From Amycolatopsis sp. CA-230715 (lineage in GTDB: Bacteria; Actinomycetota; Actinomycetes; Mycobacteriales; Pseudonocardiaceae): a stretch of 64,000 nt of DNA. The position numbers and the translations under genes were made by a program. The DNA lies in NCBI RefSeq assembly GCF_018736145.1, contig NZ_CP059997.1, positions 8,741,501 to 8,805,500 on the forward strand. Direction: 5' to 3'. This document shows positions 8,861 to 17,213 of this stretch, one piece after another. A model generated the notes under the pieces. The model had not been told where the DNA came from, did no database searches, and saw nothing but the letters and a program-made list of their open reading frames with translations. Numbering within the stretch: position 1 is the first letter of the stretch; each line of letters starts with the position of its first letter.

Positions 8861-10105
8861 TTGCCAACTGTTCGTGCGGAGAAGTTGTACAAAGTGTTCG
8901 GGCGCCGCGCGGAGGACGCGGTGCGCAAGCTGGAAGGTGGTGCCACCCGGTCGGAACTGGGCGTACCGGGGGTGACGCCCGCGGTGATCGACGCGTCGTT
9001 CGAGGTCGAGCAGGGTGAGATCTTCGTCGTGATGGGGCTTTCCGGCTCCGGCAAGTCGACGCTGATCAGGATGCTCAACGGATTGCTGCCCGCTACCTCG
9101 GGACGGGTCTATGTGGACGGTGCCGACATCACCGCGATGTCGGGCCGCGAAATCAGGGAAATGCGGCAGCGGACCATGAGCATGGTCTTCCAGCACTTCG
9201 CCCTCTTCCCGCATCGGACGGTGCTGGAGAACGCCGCGTACGGCCTGCAGGTGCGCGGCATGGACCGGCAGGAACGCGAAGCGAAGGCGCGCACCTCGCT
9301 CGATCTCGTCGGGCTGAACGGCTGGGAAGACCACCTGCCGGACCAGCTCTCCGGCGGGATGCGCCAGCGCGTCGGGCTGGCGAGGGCACTGGCCGCGGAC
9401 ACCGACGTGCTCCTGATGGACGAGGCGTTCAGCGCGCTGGACCCGTTGATCCGCAAGGAGATGCAGGACCAGCTGCTGTCGCTGCAGGCGAAGCTGGGCA
9501 AGACCATCATCTTCATCACGCACGACCTCAACGAGGCGATGCGCCTCGGCGACCGGGTCGCGATGATGCGGGAAGGCCGGATCGTGCAGATCGGCACCGC
9601 CGAGGACATCCTCAACGACCCGGCGAACGACTACGTCGCCCAGTTCGTGCAGGACGTCGACCGCACGCGCGTGCTCACCGCCGAATCGGTGATGTCCAAT
9701 CCGGTCACCACGATCGGTTCCGGCTCCGGGCCGCGGGCGGCGCTGCACACGATGCGCGAGCACCAGTACTCCGCGCTGTTCGTGGTCGAGCGCGACGGCC
9801 GTCTCGCCGGTGTGGTGACCGACGAAGCGGTCGCGCAAGCGGCGGCGCGCGGTGAGGACACCGTGCGCGAGCTGATCGGGAACGACATCGAATCGGTTCG
9901 TCCCGACACGCCGGTCTACGAACTCTTCGCCCCCGCCGCGGAAAGCCGGCTCCCGCTCGCGGTGGTCGACGACGACGGCAAGCTGCTCGGCGTGATCCCG
10001 AGGGCGACCTTGCTCGCCTCACTCGGGCAGACGGTGAAGGCGGCGGAACGCGTGATCGAAGAAGGCGGCGCGCACAGCGCCGGGGAGGTGGCCGCCGATG
10101 CGTGA
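8861..10105 (+). CDS. proV: glycine betaine/proline ABC transporter ATP-binding protein with CBS domains
   Basis: About 414 residues when started at TTG 8861, which sits four bases after a GAGGAG ribosome site; an in-frame GTG at 8843 has no such site. Walker A is GLSGSGKST, the signature LSGGMRQR, Walker B VLLMDEAF, and the switch His is in ITHDLNEA. The last 140 residues hold two CBS domains (starting near ESVMSNPVTTIG and DTPVYELF), which in OpuA/ProV-type transporters sense ionic strength and gate uptake. It overlaps the permease gene by 8 bases and heads a three-gene operon for osmoprotectant import. Confidence 0.93.
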   Translation: MPTVRAEKLYKVFGRRAEDAVRKLEGGATRSELGVPGVTPAVIDASFEVEQGEIFVVMGLSGSGKSTLIRMLNGLLPATSGRVYVDGADITAMSGREIREMRQRTMSMVFQHFALFPHRTVLENAAYGLQVRGMDRQEREAKARTSLDLVGLNGWEDHLPDQLSGGMRQRVGLARALAADTDVLLMDEAFSALDPLIRKEMQDQLLSLQAKLGKTIIFITHDLNEAMRLGDRVAMMREGRIVQIGTAEDILNDPANDYVAQFVQDVDRTRVLTAESVMSNPVTTIGSGSGPRAALHTMREHQYSALFVVERDGRLAGVVTDEAVAQAAARGEDTVRELIGNDIESVRPDTPVYELFAPAAESRLPLAVVDDDGKLLGVIPRATLLASLGQTVKAAERVIEEGGAHSAGEVAADA

Positions 10106-10988
10106 GGCGATTCTGGCGGACGGCTGGCACGTGCCGAACATCCCGCTCGGCGAATGGTTCAACGATCTGGTGCACTGGCTCGACGGGAACATCGGGCCGG
10201 TGTTCGACGCGATCGAGACCGCGGTGCAGGGCTCGCTCGACGGCATCACCGGCGTTCTGCAGTGGCCGCCGAGCTACGTCATGCTGATCCTGTTCGCGTT
10301 GCTCGGCTGGTGGCTTCGCGGCTGGAAGTTCGCCATCGGCGCGGTGATCGGGTTCGGGCTCGTCGACAGCCTCGGCAAGTTCGACTCGGCGATGCAGACG
10401 CTGGCGCAGGTCATCATCGCCGGGATCGTGGCGGTGGTCATCGCGGTACCGGTGGGCATCCTGGCGGCGCGCAACGAGACCGCGAGCAAGATCATCAAGC
10501 CGGTCATGGACTTCATGCAGACGCTGCCCGCGTTCGTCTACCTGATCCCGGTGATCTTCTTCTTCACCATCGGCCCGGTGCCGGGGATCGTGGCGACCGT
10601 GGTGTTCTCGCTCCCGCCCGGCGTCCGGCTGACCGAGCTGGGCATCCGGCAGGTGGACAAGGAGATGGTGGAAGCGGGCGAGGCGTTCGGCTCCACGCGG
10701 GGAAAGATCCTCACGCAGATCCAGATCCCGCTCGCGATGCCGTCGATCATGGCCGGGATCAACCAGATCATCATGCTTTCGCTGTCCATGGTGGTCATCT
10801 CCGGCATGGTCGGCGCGCCCGGACTCGGGTCGGAGGTCTACGCGGCGGTGACGAGCGTTCAGGTCGGCGCCGGGTTCGACGCGGGCGTGGCGGTCGTCGT
10901 GCTCGCGATCTACCTCGACCGGCTTACCGCGGCGTTCGGCGCCCGCTCGGCCGTCGGACGCGCGAAGCGGCTGGCGAAGAAGTCTTGA
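10098..10988 (+). CDS. proW: glycine betaine/proline ABC transporter permease
   Basis: A 296-residue integral membrane protein with an N-terminal extension (HVPNIPLGEWFNDLVHWLD) and about six to seven helices, as in ProW. The cytoplasmic coupling loop is at EAGEAFGSTRGKILTQIQIPLAMPSI, carrying the EAA-type motif that docks on ProV. GGGGAGGTG upstream is the ribosome site, located inside the end of proV. It forms the transmembrane channel for betaine or proline betaine. Confidence 0.93.
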   Translation: MREAILADGWHVPNIPLGEWFNDLVHWLDGNIGPVFDAIETAVQGSLDGITGVLQWPPSYVMLILFALLGWWLRGWKFAIGAVIGFGLVDSLGKFDSAMQTLAQVIIAGIVAVVIAVPVGILAARNETASKIIKPVMDFMQTLPAFVYLIPVIFFFTIGPVPGIVATVVFSLPPGVRLTELGIRQVDKEMVEAGEAFGSTRGKILTQIQIPLAMPSIMAGINQIIMLSLSMVVISGMVGAPGLGSEVYAAVTSVQVGAGFDAGVAVVVLAIYLDRLTAAFGARSAVGRAKRLAKKS

Positions 10989-11011
10989 GACCTCAGCAAG
11001 AAAGGACAGGT

Positions 11012-11920
11012 GTGTCTAAAGTGAACCGCTTCCGCAAGGCCGTGGCCGTCGGTGCTGCGCTGGTCTCCCTCGCCGCGCTCACCGCGGCGTGCGGCGGCCG
11101 TGCGGCCGACAACAACACCGGGCAGGGCAAGAAGGCCGTCAAGATCGCCTACATCAACTGGGACGAGGACGTCGCACTGTCCAATCTGTACAAGACGGTG
11201 CTGGAGTCCAAGGGCTACAAGGTGGACCTCCAGTTGCTCGACGCGGGCCCGATCTACGCCGGACTGGCCAAGGGTGACGCCGACCTGTTCCTCGACGCCT
11301 GGCTGCCCGCCACGCACGAGAAGTACTGGAAGGAGTTCGGCTCCCAGCTCGAAGACCTCGGCGTGTGGTACGACAACGCGACGCTGAACCTCGCGGTGCC
11401 GACCTACGTCAAGGACGTCAACAGCATCGCCGACCTCAAGGCGAAGGCTGCCGACTTCGGCGGCAAGATCACCGGCATCGAAGCGAGCGCGGGTGAGACC
11501 GGCATCGTGCAGAACAACGTGATCCCGAAGTACGGCCTCAACGGCACGATGTCGCTGCTGAACTCCTCGACGACCGCGATGCTCGCCGGGCTCGAAGGCG
11601 CGATCAAGGACCAGAAGCCGATCGTGGTCACCCTGTGGCACCCGCACTGGGCGTACTCCCGGTACCAGCTCAAGGACCTGCAGGACCCGCAGGGCGCGAT
11701 GGGCAAGGGCGAGCAGATCCACGCGGTGGGGCGCAAGGGCTTCGGCGCCGACTTCCCCGCGCTGGCGAACATCGCGAAGAACCTCAAGATGACCGACCAG
11801 CAGCTCGCCGCGCTCGAGGACGCCGTCCAGAAGGCGCCAAAGGGCCAGGAAGCGAACGCGGCCAAGCAGTGGGCCGACCAGAACAAGGAATGGGTCGACA
11901 AGACCTTCACCGGGCTGTGA
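11012..11920 (+). CDS. proX: glycine betaine ABC transporter substrate-binding lipoprotein
   Basis: A 302-residue lipoprotein. The signal peptide ends at LTAAC, giving a lipidated Cys near residue 29. The mature part is a type-II periplasmic-binding fold of the ProX/OpuAC family: KIAYINWDEDVALSNLYK, LFLDAWLPATHEKYWKEF and VVTLWHPHWAYSRY, with Trp residues placed to cage a quaternary ammonium group. I start at GTG 11012 behind AAAGGACAGG; GTG 11021 is the alternative. It delivers betaine to ProW/ProV. A 16-bp inverted repeat follows the stop. Confidence 0.92.
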   Translation: MSKVNRFRKAVAVGAALVSLAALTAACGGRAADNNTGQGKKAVKIAYINWDEDVALSNLYKTVLESKGYKVDLQLLDAGPIYAGLAKGDADLFLDAWLPATHEKYWKEFGSQLEDLGVWYDNATLNLAVPTYVKDVNSIADLKAKAADFGGKITGIEASAGETGIVQNNVIPKYGLNGTMSLLNSSTTAMLAGLEGAIKDQKPIVVTLWHPHWAYSRYQLKDLQDPQGAMGKGEQIHAVGRKGFGADFPALANIAKNLKMTDQQLAALEDAVQKAPKGQEANAAKQWADQNKEWVDKTFTGL

Positions 11921-11926
11921 GTGGCG

Positions 11927-11972
11927 GCGGTTCACCCTACCGGCGGCTTTCGTCGGCGGTAGGGTGAACCGC
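11927..11972. terminator. 16-bp perfect inverted repeat: proX terminator that also holds the next gene's -10 box
   Basis: GCGGTTCACCCTACCG (11927-11942) and its exact reverse complement (11957-11972) flank a 14-base loop. The repeat starts six bases after the proX stop and ends immediately before the ATG at 11973. The right arm contains TAGGGT (11960-11965), a -10-like box seven bases before that ATG. Confidence 0.65.
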
Positions 11973-12650
11973 ATGTTGCTCGCCCACGATCTGCTGCTCC
12001 TGCTGCTCGACGACGAGTCCGGCAAGCTGAGTCCGTCGATGTCCGCACCCGACAAGGCGCTCGCCGGCGCGGTGCTGATCGAACTCGCGCTCAACGGGGC
12101 CATCGACGTCGGCGGCGAACAGGACACCGTGAAGCCCGGCCGGATCAAGGTCCTCGACGGCAAGGTGCCCGCGCACCCGGTGCTGCGCTCCGCGGCCGAG
12201 ATCGTGCGGGCGAACGAGGGCCGCAAACCGGATCAGGTGCTCGGCCCGATTTCGCGGGGGCTCCGCGAGGAGCTGGCCGAAGAGCTGGTGCGGGACGGAA
12301 TACTGCGCAGGCAGGAAAAGCGCGTGCTCGGCCTGTTCCCGGTCGAACGGCTGCCCGCCGCGGACAGCGCGCACGAGGACGCGCTGCGCGCCGATCTGGT
12401 CGCCGTGCTGACCGAGGAGCGCCGCCCCGACGAGCGCACCGGCCCGCTGATCTCCCTGCTGTCCGCGATGAACGCGGTGACCAGGGTGCTCGCCGTGCCC
12501 GACGCGCGTGCCGCCAAGCGGGTCGCCAAGGAAATCGCGAAGGGCGACTGGGCCGCGGCCGCGGTACGGCGCGCGGTGGAAGCCGTGCAGAGCGCGGCGA
12601 TCGTCGCGGTCATGGCCGCGACCACGGCCACCGCGGCGGGCAGCAGCTGA
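11973..12650 (+). CDS. GPP34/GOLPH3-family protein
   Basis: A 225-residue protein of the GPP34 (Golgi phosphoprotein 3/Vps74-like) family, widespread in actinobacteria. Typical features are the N-terminal LLAHDLLLLLLDDESGKL, an ALAGAVLIELALNGAIDV helix and the IRRQEKR/GLFPVERLP-like region (here GILRRQEKRVLGLFPVERLP). Eukaryotic relatives bind PI4P and membranes; the bacterial role is not settled. I choose ATG 11973 because a TAGGGT box lies seven bases upstream, giving a leaderless mRNA. GTG 11964 in the same frame is possible. Confidence 0.8.
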   Translation: MLLAHDLLLLLLDDESGKLSPSMSAPDKALAGAVLIELALNGAIDVGGEQDTVKPGRIKVLDGKVPAHPVLRSAAEIVRANEGRKPDQVLGPISRGLREELAEELVRDGILRRQEKRVLGLFPVERLPAADSAHEDALRADLVAVLTEERRPDERTGPLISLLSAMNAVTRVLAVPDARAAKRVAKEIAKGDWAAAAVRRAVEAVQSAAIVAVMAATTATAAGSS

Positions 12651-12680
12651 GTGCTTCGCGGTGCCGGATAGTGTGGCCGC

Positions 12681-13253
12681 ATGGCTGAGCCGGAATCGTC
12701 ACCGCCCATCACGACCGCGCCACGGCGGTGGGGTGTCGCCGTCGCCGTCGGCGTGCTGGTACTCGGGATCGACCAGCTAACGAAGCTGTGGGCCGAGTCC
12801 GCGCTCGCGGACCGCGCCCCGGTCCCCGTACTCGGCGATTTCCTGCGGTTCCGCCTGCTCTACAACTCGGGCGCCGCGTTCTCCATCGGCGCCGGGTCGA
12901 CCTGGATCTTCACCGTGCTGGCCGCGGTGGCGGTGGTGGCCGTCGCCTGGTTCGCCGCGAAGGTGGTTTCCCCGGGGTGGGCGGTCGCGCTCGGCCTCCT
13001 GCTCGGCGGCGCGGCCACGCACCTGCTCGACCGCCTGTTCCGCGCGCCGGGGTTCGCGCAGGGGCACGTGGTGGACTTCATCGACTACAACGGCTGGTTC
13101 GTCGGGAACGTCGCCGATATCGCGCTGACCGCCGGTGCCGTGCTGATCGTGGTGCTGACGATGCGCGGCACCGAACTGGACGGCCGCCGCCGCACCGCCG
13201 CGGCGCGCGACGGCGAGGACGGATCGTCCGAAAAGGACAGTCCAGCGAAGTGA
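12681..13253 (+). CDS. lspA: lipoprotein signal peptidase (signal peptidase II)
   Basis: A 190-residue membrane aspartic protease that cleaves prolipoproteins before the lipidated Cys. Four membrane helices are visible. The two catalytic Asp lie in HLLDRLFR and NVADIAL, and the conserved LLYNSGAAFSIG segment is present. The C-terminal 30 residues are a charged tail. A TAGTGT box (12669-12674) ends six bases before the ATG, so the message is probably leaderless. The window contains several lipoprotein substrates (proX and the genes at 5803 and 55328). Confidence 0.95.
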   Translation: MAEPESSPPITTAPRRWGVAVAVGVLVLGIDQLTKLWAESALADRAPVPVLGDFLRFRLLYNSGAAFSIGAGSTWIFTVLAAVAVVAVAWFAAKVVSPGWAVALGLLLGGAATHLLDRLFRAPGFAQGHVVDFIDYNGWFVGNVADIALTAGAVLIVVLTMRGTELDGRRRTAAARDGEDGSSEKDSPAK

Positions 13254-13277
13254 TGCGGCGGTGCGTTTCCATGCCGT

Positions 13278-13320
13278 GAAAGTGGCTTTCGGGGAAGTAG
13301 ATGCCCCGAAGGTCACTTTC
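13278..13320. terminator. bidirectional terminator between convergent genes
   Basis: Two 17-base arms (13278-13294 and 13304-13320) with a 9-base loop pair completely if two G-U pairs are allowed in RNA. They lie between lspA and the convergent serine-hydrolase gene. Confidence 0.75.
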
Positions 13321-13345
13321 GGGGCATCGCCAGGGCGCGCTTCCG

Positions 13346-14245
13346 TTATTCCGTACGGCCGGTGCGGAGATCGGTGACGGCGATGCGCGCGCATTCCGCG
13401 ATCGCGGCGTCGACCTTCGGGACCGCGGGGTCGGCGCGCGCGGCGAAGGTGAACACGGCGACGGCGACCGGTGCTTCGCCGTCGAACTGCACGACCGCGG
13501 TTTCGTTGCGCACCGCGCCGATCGTGCCGGTCTTCCCCCCGACGACGACGTCGCCGTACGGGAACCCGGCGCGGATGCGGTGGAACCAGGCCTGGTGGTT
13601 GAGCACATGCCGGATGAACGCGCACTGCTCCGGTGACGCGGCCGCGTCGGTCCAGATCAGCTCCATGAGCCGGGTCATGTCGCGCGGCGTGGTGGCGCTG
13701 GCGTACGACGGGTCGTAGGCGCTGACGGTTTTCGCCGCGTCGTTGTCCGCGAGCACCGCGAAGGCCTCGGCCGCGTCCGAGGCACCGGTGTCGCGGACCA
13801 GGTCGTGGTAGGAGTCGTTGGTGCCGCCGACGATCCTGGTGCTCCTCAGCCCGAGCTCGGCGAGTGTCCGGCCGACGGCTTCGAGGCCGACTTCGCCGAG
13901 CACCACATCGGCGGCGGCGTTGTCGGACACCGTCATCATCGAGGTGGCCAGGTCGCGCCACGAGAGCGTGACGGGATCGCGGAACACCGAAAGCCCGGTC
14001 GGTCCCGGTGTGCACGCGGACGGCACGATCTTGACCGTCCCTTGTGGATCGACGAGCCCGGAGTCGAACTGGCGGCACAGCGCGACGAACAGGGGGAGCT
14101 TGTAGACCGACGCGGTGACCACGAGTTCGTCGGCGCCGAGGCAGACCTCGCGCGATCCGGTCGGCGTGATCGACTTCGCGTGCACCCAGCCGTGCGCGCC
14201 CGCGTCGGACAGGACGCGGCGGACGCGGTCCTCCACCGCGGTCAT
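13346..14245 (-). CDS. cytoplasmic serine beta-lactamase-like penicillin-recognising protein (BlaB-like)
   Basis: A 299-residue protein with the three motifs of serine penicillin-recognising enzymes in order: SVYK (SxxK nucleophile), SDN, and KTG (GGKTGT). It has no signal peptide from the ATG that overlaps the LysR stop codon (ATGA), so it should stay in the cytoplasm. I find no ExxLN omega-loop in the expected place after SDN, so it probably lacks the Glu needed by class A beta-lactamases for deacylation. Gene order and features recall Streptomyces cacaoi BlaB, a partner of the LysR activator BlaA. It may sense a beta-lactam or peptidoglycan fragment instead of degrading the drug. Confidence 0.8.
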   Translation of the reverse strand: MTAVEDRVRRVLSDAGAHGWVHAKSITPTGSREVCLGADELVVTASVYKLPLFVALCRQFDSGLVDPQGTVKIVPSACTPGPTGLSVFRDPVTLSWRDLATSMMTVSDNAAADVVLGEVGLEAVGRTLAELGLRSTRIVGGTNDSYHDLVRDTGASDAAEAFAVLADNDAAKTVSAYDPSYASATTPRDMTRLMELIWTDAAASPEQCAFIRHVLNHQAWFHRIRAGFPYGDVVVGGKTGTIGAVRNETAVVQFDGEAPVAVAVFTFAARADPAVPKVDAAIAECARIAVTDLRTGRTE

Positions 14246-15114
14246 GACGGCAACGCCGATTCGATCGCGTCGCGGACGTCGGACGGCGGGCCAGGCGCTC
14301 GCCACACGAGCCGTAGCCGCAACGCGAAATCGTCACCGGGCACCGTGACGACCGCGACGCCGGGCGCGTCGAGCCGGGGATCGGTGGTGAGCCCGACGGC
14401 CCGTCCCGCGGCGACGGCGGCCACCGTCTCGCGATCGGTGGCGGCCGGCAGGAACTCGGGGTCGAGCCCCTTGGCGTGCACGGTGTCGACGAAGAGGTCG
14501 AACGCGGCGGTGCCGTGCGACCGGGGAACGGTCGCGATCGGGAGACCGCGCAGGGAGCGCACGGCGGGGGCCGCCGCGGTCGCGGTGGGATGGTCGTGCG
14601 GCACCAGGAACCACCGGGGCACCTTCAGCACGTCGCCGCAGTCGAGCGCGGTGATCAGCGCGGGGTGGTGCACGAGCGCGCAGTCGAGCTGACCGGCGGT
14701 GACCGCGTCGACGAGTTCGCTGGTGGGCGCCGTGCTCGCGATGACGACCCGCGAACCGGTGCCGCGGGCGGCCGACACGATCGCGGCGACCTGCCGGTCG
14801 CACAGCTGCGGCACCACGCCGATCCGCAGCGCGCCGCGGTTTTCGCGGTGGCGTTCGGCGTCGTCGGAGAACCGCTGCGCGTCTTCCAGCAGCGCACGGG
14901 CCCTCGGCAGCAGATCGGTGCCCGCCGGGGTGAGGTGCACGCCGCCGGCGCCCCGGCTGAGCAGCACCACGCCGAGCCGCTGTTCGAGCCGCTGGACGCC
15001 CTGCGACACGGGTGGCTGCGTCATGCCGAGCCGGTCGGCCGCACGCCCGAAATGCGCTTCCTCGGCGACGGTCACGAACAGCCGGAGATGTCGAAGCAGG
15101 TCCACAGTGGTCAT
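14242..15114 (-). CDS. LysR-family transcriptional regulator (BlaA/AmpR-type arrangement)
   Basis: A 290-residue LysR protein with an N-terminal winged helix (residues 1-65: LFVTVAEEAHFGRAADRL, then PPVSQGVQRLEQRLG) and a periplasmic-binding-like effector domain starting near LRIGVVPQLCD. Its stop overlaps the start of the penicillin-recognising protein, so the two are translationally coupled. An inverted repeat TACGT-N6-ACGTA (15122-15137) lies eight bases before the start, between this gene and the divergent membrane-protein gene. It probably controls its own operon and possibly the divergent one. Confidence 0.9.
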   Translation of the reverse strand: MTTVDLLRHLRLFVTVAEEAHFGRAADRLGMTQPPVSQGVQRLEQRLGVVLLSRGAGGVHLTPAGTDLLPRARALLEDAQRFSDDAERHRENRGALRIGVVPQLCDRQVAAIVSAARGTGSRVVIASTAPTSELVDAVTAGQLDCALVHHPALITALDCGDVLKVPRWFLVPHDHPTATAAAPAVRSLRGLPIATVPRSHGTAAFDLFVDTVHAKGLDPEFLPAATDRETVAAVAAGRAVGLTTDPRLDAPGVAVVTVPGDDFALRLRLVWRAPGPPSDVRDAIESALPS

Positions 15115-15121
15115 TGAACCG

Positions 15122-15137
15122 TACGTCGAGTTACGTA
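15122..15137. promoter_or_regulatory. candidate LysR operator
   Basis: TACGT-CGAGTT-ACGTA lies in the 84-base gap between the divergent LysR gene and the membrane-protein gene. LysR proteins usually bind T-N11-A type dyads in such gaps. Assignment is by position only. Confidence 0.4.
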
Positions 15138-15198
15138 TCCCGAGAAGCCGCCTCCAGCACGTTGTCCGGCACGTCGTAGCGGCCGAGAATTCCGGACC

Positions 15199-16131
15199 AT
15201 GACGAACAAACTCCGGCCGGTCGGCGACGCGCTGCGCCGCACCTGGACCGAGGGCAGGCCGATCGAACGCCTCGCCTACGCGGTGGGCGCGACGTTGCTG
15301 CTGAGCGGCATCGCGCACGTCGTCGTGCTGGTGGTGACCGGTGGTTCCTGGGAAGGGCCGCTCTCCCTGCGCAAGGCGGCCACCTTCGGGCTGTCCTTCG
15401 GCCTGACGCTGGTGTCGGTGGCCTGGGCGACGTCGTTCGTCAAGGTCGGCGCCAGGGTGCGGACGGTGCTGCTCGGCGTGTTCGCGCTGGCCTGCGTGGT
15501 GGAGACCGCGCTGGTCAGCATGCAGGCGTGGCGGGGCGTGCCGTCGCACTTCAACTTCGAAACTTCGTTCGACAGCGCGGTTTCCCTGACGCTGGCCGGC
15601 GGTGGCGGGGTCATCATCGTCACCGCGGTGAGCTTCACCGGTGCCGCGCTGCGGGCCGGTACCGCGGCGCCGAGCATGCGCGTCGCGCTCCGGTTCGGGT
15701 TCGGGGTGCTGCTCGTCGCGCTGGGGGCCGGTGCCGCCATGATCGCCACCGGTGTGGTGGAGGCGCGCGGGGGAGACCCGCAGCTCGCCTACACCACGGC
15801 GGGCGCGCTGAAACCCGTGCACGCGGTCGCGATGCACGCGATCCTCGTCCTGCCGGGATTGGCCTGGCTGCTGCGGTTCACCGACTGGGACGACGTGAGG
15901 CGCGTCCGTCTCGTGTGGACCGCCGTCGTCGCGGACGCCGTGCTGACGGCCGTGGTCGGTGTCGAATCGCTGACCGACGTCTCGCCGTTCGCGGCACCCT
16001 GGTTCGAAACCCTGCCCTCCGCCATCGCGCTCGCCGTGCTCGTGGCGACCGGCGCGCTGGCCGTCGCCGGGGTGTTCCGGCGCGGCACCACCCGACCCGA
16101 ACCCGCCACGAAGCTAGGAGTCCAGCCATGA
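15199..16131 (+). CDS. hypothetical polytopic membrane protein
   Basis: A 310-residue protein with about eight hydrophobic helices spread over its length (for example residues 25-50, 60-80, 90-110, 130-155, 175-195 and the last 60 residues). No catalytic motif is recognised; SLRKAATFGLSFGLTL, GVPSHFNFET and ALKPVHAVAMHAILVLPG are the most distinctive segments. It overlaps the next gene by four bases (ATGA), so the pair is cotranslated. The divergent LysR gene suggests shared control. Confidence 0.8.
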   Translation: MTNKLRPVGDALRRTWTEGRPIERLAYAVGATLLLSGIAHVVVLVVTGGSWEGPLSLRKAATFGLSFGLTLVSVAWATSFVKVGARVRTVLLGVFALACVVETALVSMQAWRGVPSHFNFETSFDSAVSLTLAGGGGVIIVTAVSFTGAALRAGTAAPSMRVALRFGFGVLLVALGAGAAMIATGVVEARGGDPQLAYTTAGALKPVHAVAMHAILVLPGLAWLLRFTDWDDVRRVRLVWTAVVADAVLTAVVGVESLTDVSPFAAPWFETLPSAIALAVLVATGALAVAGVFRRGTTRPEPATKLGVQP

Positions 16132-16946
16132 CCGACCGCCCCTTCCGCTTCGGTGTCGTCGCGGGCCACGTGCCCGATCTCGCCGCGCTGACCGGGCTCG
16201 CCGGGCAGGCGGAGGAACTCGGGTTCGACACGCTGGTCACCCCCGACCCGGTCTCCGGCCACGATCCGTTGACCGTGCTCGCCGCCGTCGCCGCGACGAC
16301 CGAGCGGCTCCGGTTCGGCACGTTCGTGCTCGCCGAGCCGTTCCGCGACCACCGTCAGCTCGCCTGGCAGGCGCGGACGCTGCACCGGCTCTCCGGCGGC
16401 AGGTTCGAACTCGGCCTCGGCACCGGCAGGCCGAACGCCGCCGGGCACGCGGCATCGCTCGGCAGGGACTTCGCGAGCGCGGGAAACCGGTTGGCAGGAC
16501 TGGCCGAACTGATCGGGGTGATCAAACAGGACACCGACCGGCCACCGCTGCTGCTCGCCGCGTCGGGCCCGAAGATGATCGAGCTGGCCGCGCGGGAGGC
16601 GGACGTGGTCACGCTCTCCTGGGGCCCGAAGACCACAAACTCGGAAGCACTGTCCGTTGTGGACAGGTTCAGGGCGGCGGTTGGCGACCGTGCGGGCGAG
16701 GTGGAGCTGGCGATGAACCTGATCGCGGTGGGCGACGCGCCCGCACCGCAGGTGGAGCGGTACACCGGGGTGAGCGTCGACGAACTCGCGGCCTCGGGCG
16801 CGGTGACCGTGCTGCGGGGCACGCCGTCGGAAGCGGCGCAGCGGATCCGGCGCTGGCGAGCGGAGCTCGGGGTGTCCTACTTCTCCGTCAACGGCGAATT
16901 CCTGAACGCGTTCGCGCCGGTGGTCGCCGAACTGCGCGGAACCTGA
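16128..16946 (+). CDS. LLM-class F420/flavin-dependent oxidoreductase
   Basis: A 272-residue luciferase-superfamily TIM barrel: FRFGVVAGHVPD at the start, LGFDTLVTPDPV, RFGTFVLAEPFRDHRQLA, then GGRFELGLGTGRP, the cofactor-phosphate loop. It is shorter than the usual 300-340 residues, with a compact C-terminus. A CTAGGAG ribosome site sits inside the end of the upstream membrane-protein gene. Substrate unknown. Its coupling to a membrane protein is unusual for the family. Confidence 0.87.
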   Translation: MTDRPFRFGVVAGHVPDLAALTGLAGQAEELGFDTLVTPDPVSGHDPLTVLAAVAATTERLRFGTFVLAEPFRDHRQLAWQARTLHRLSGGRFELGLGTGRPNAAGHAASLGRDFASAGNRLAGLAELIGVIKQDTDRPPLLLAASGPKMIELAAREADVVTLSWGPKTTNSEALSVVDRFRAAVGDRAGEVELAMNLIAVGDAPAPQVERYTGVSVDELAASGAVTVLRGTPSEAAQRIRRWRAELGVSYFSVNGEFLNAFAPVVAELRGT

Positions 16947-16975
16947 GCGGAAGCGGTCCCGAATGCTGAACGCGG

Positions 16976-17004
16976 TTGACGCACACCGAATTCCGGGGCA
17001 AGCT
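16976..17004 (+). promoter_or_regulatory. promoter of the poly-Cys leader/tRNA-Cys unit
   Basis: TTGACG (16976-16981), a 17-base spacer and CAAGCT (16999-17004) form a plausible housekeeping-sigma promoter 33 bases before the leader ORF start. Confidence 0.45.
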
Positions 17005-17037
17005 GAGTGGAGTTCACCGGAAAGAAAGGCGTAGGCG

Positions 17038-17103
17038 ATGACCATCAGGAGCGGCATACACAACGCTTCCTGTTGTCGTTGTCGCCACGGTGGCTCGCCG
17101 TGA
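17038..17103 (+). CDS. poly-cysteine leader peptide ORF
   Basis: A 21-codon ORF with ATG start, preceded by a GAAAGAAAGG site with good spacing. The peptide ends SCCRCRHGGSP: three Cys codons (TGT TGT CGT TGT) within four codons. Short Cys-rich ORFs are known in mycobacteria as cysteine-responsive attenuators of sulfur genes. Here the next gene on this strand is tRNA-Cys, 110 bases downstream; no protein gene follows before the convergent MFS gene. The stretch from 17104 to 17213 is unassigned and contains a T-rich run near 17163. Confidence 0.55.
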   Translation: MTIRSGIHNASCCRCRHGGSP

Positions 17104-17213
17104 CCGCGCACTGACGCGTGTCACACCAGGGCCGTCCGACGGAGTAATTTCCGGCAGGGCGGTTTTCTTTTTGGGTGCCGCCGTTCTCCATTTCGCGCAT
17201 TTCAGCAATTCAC

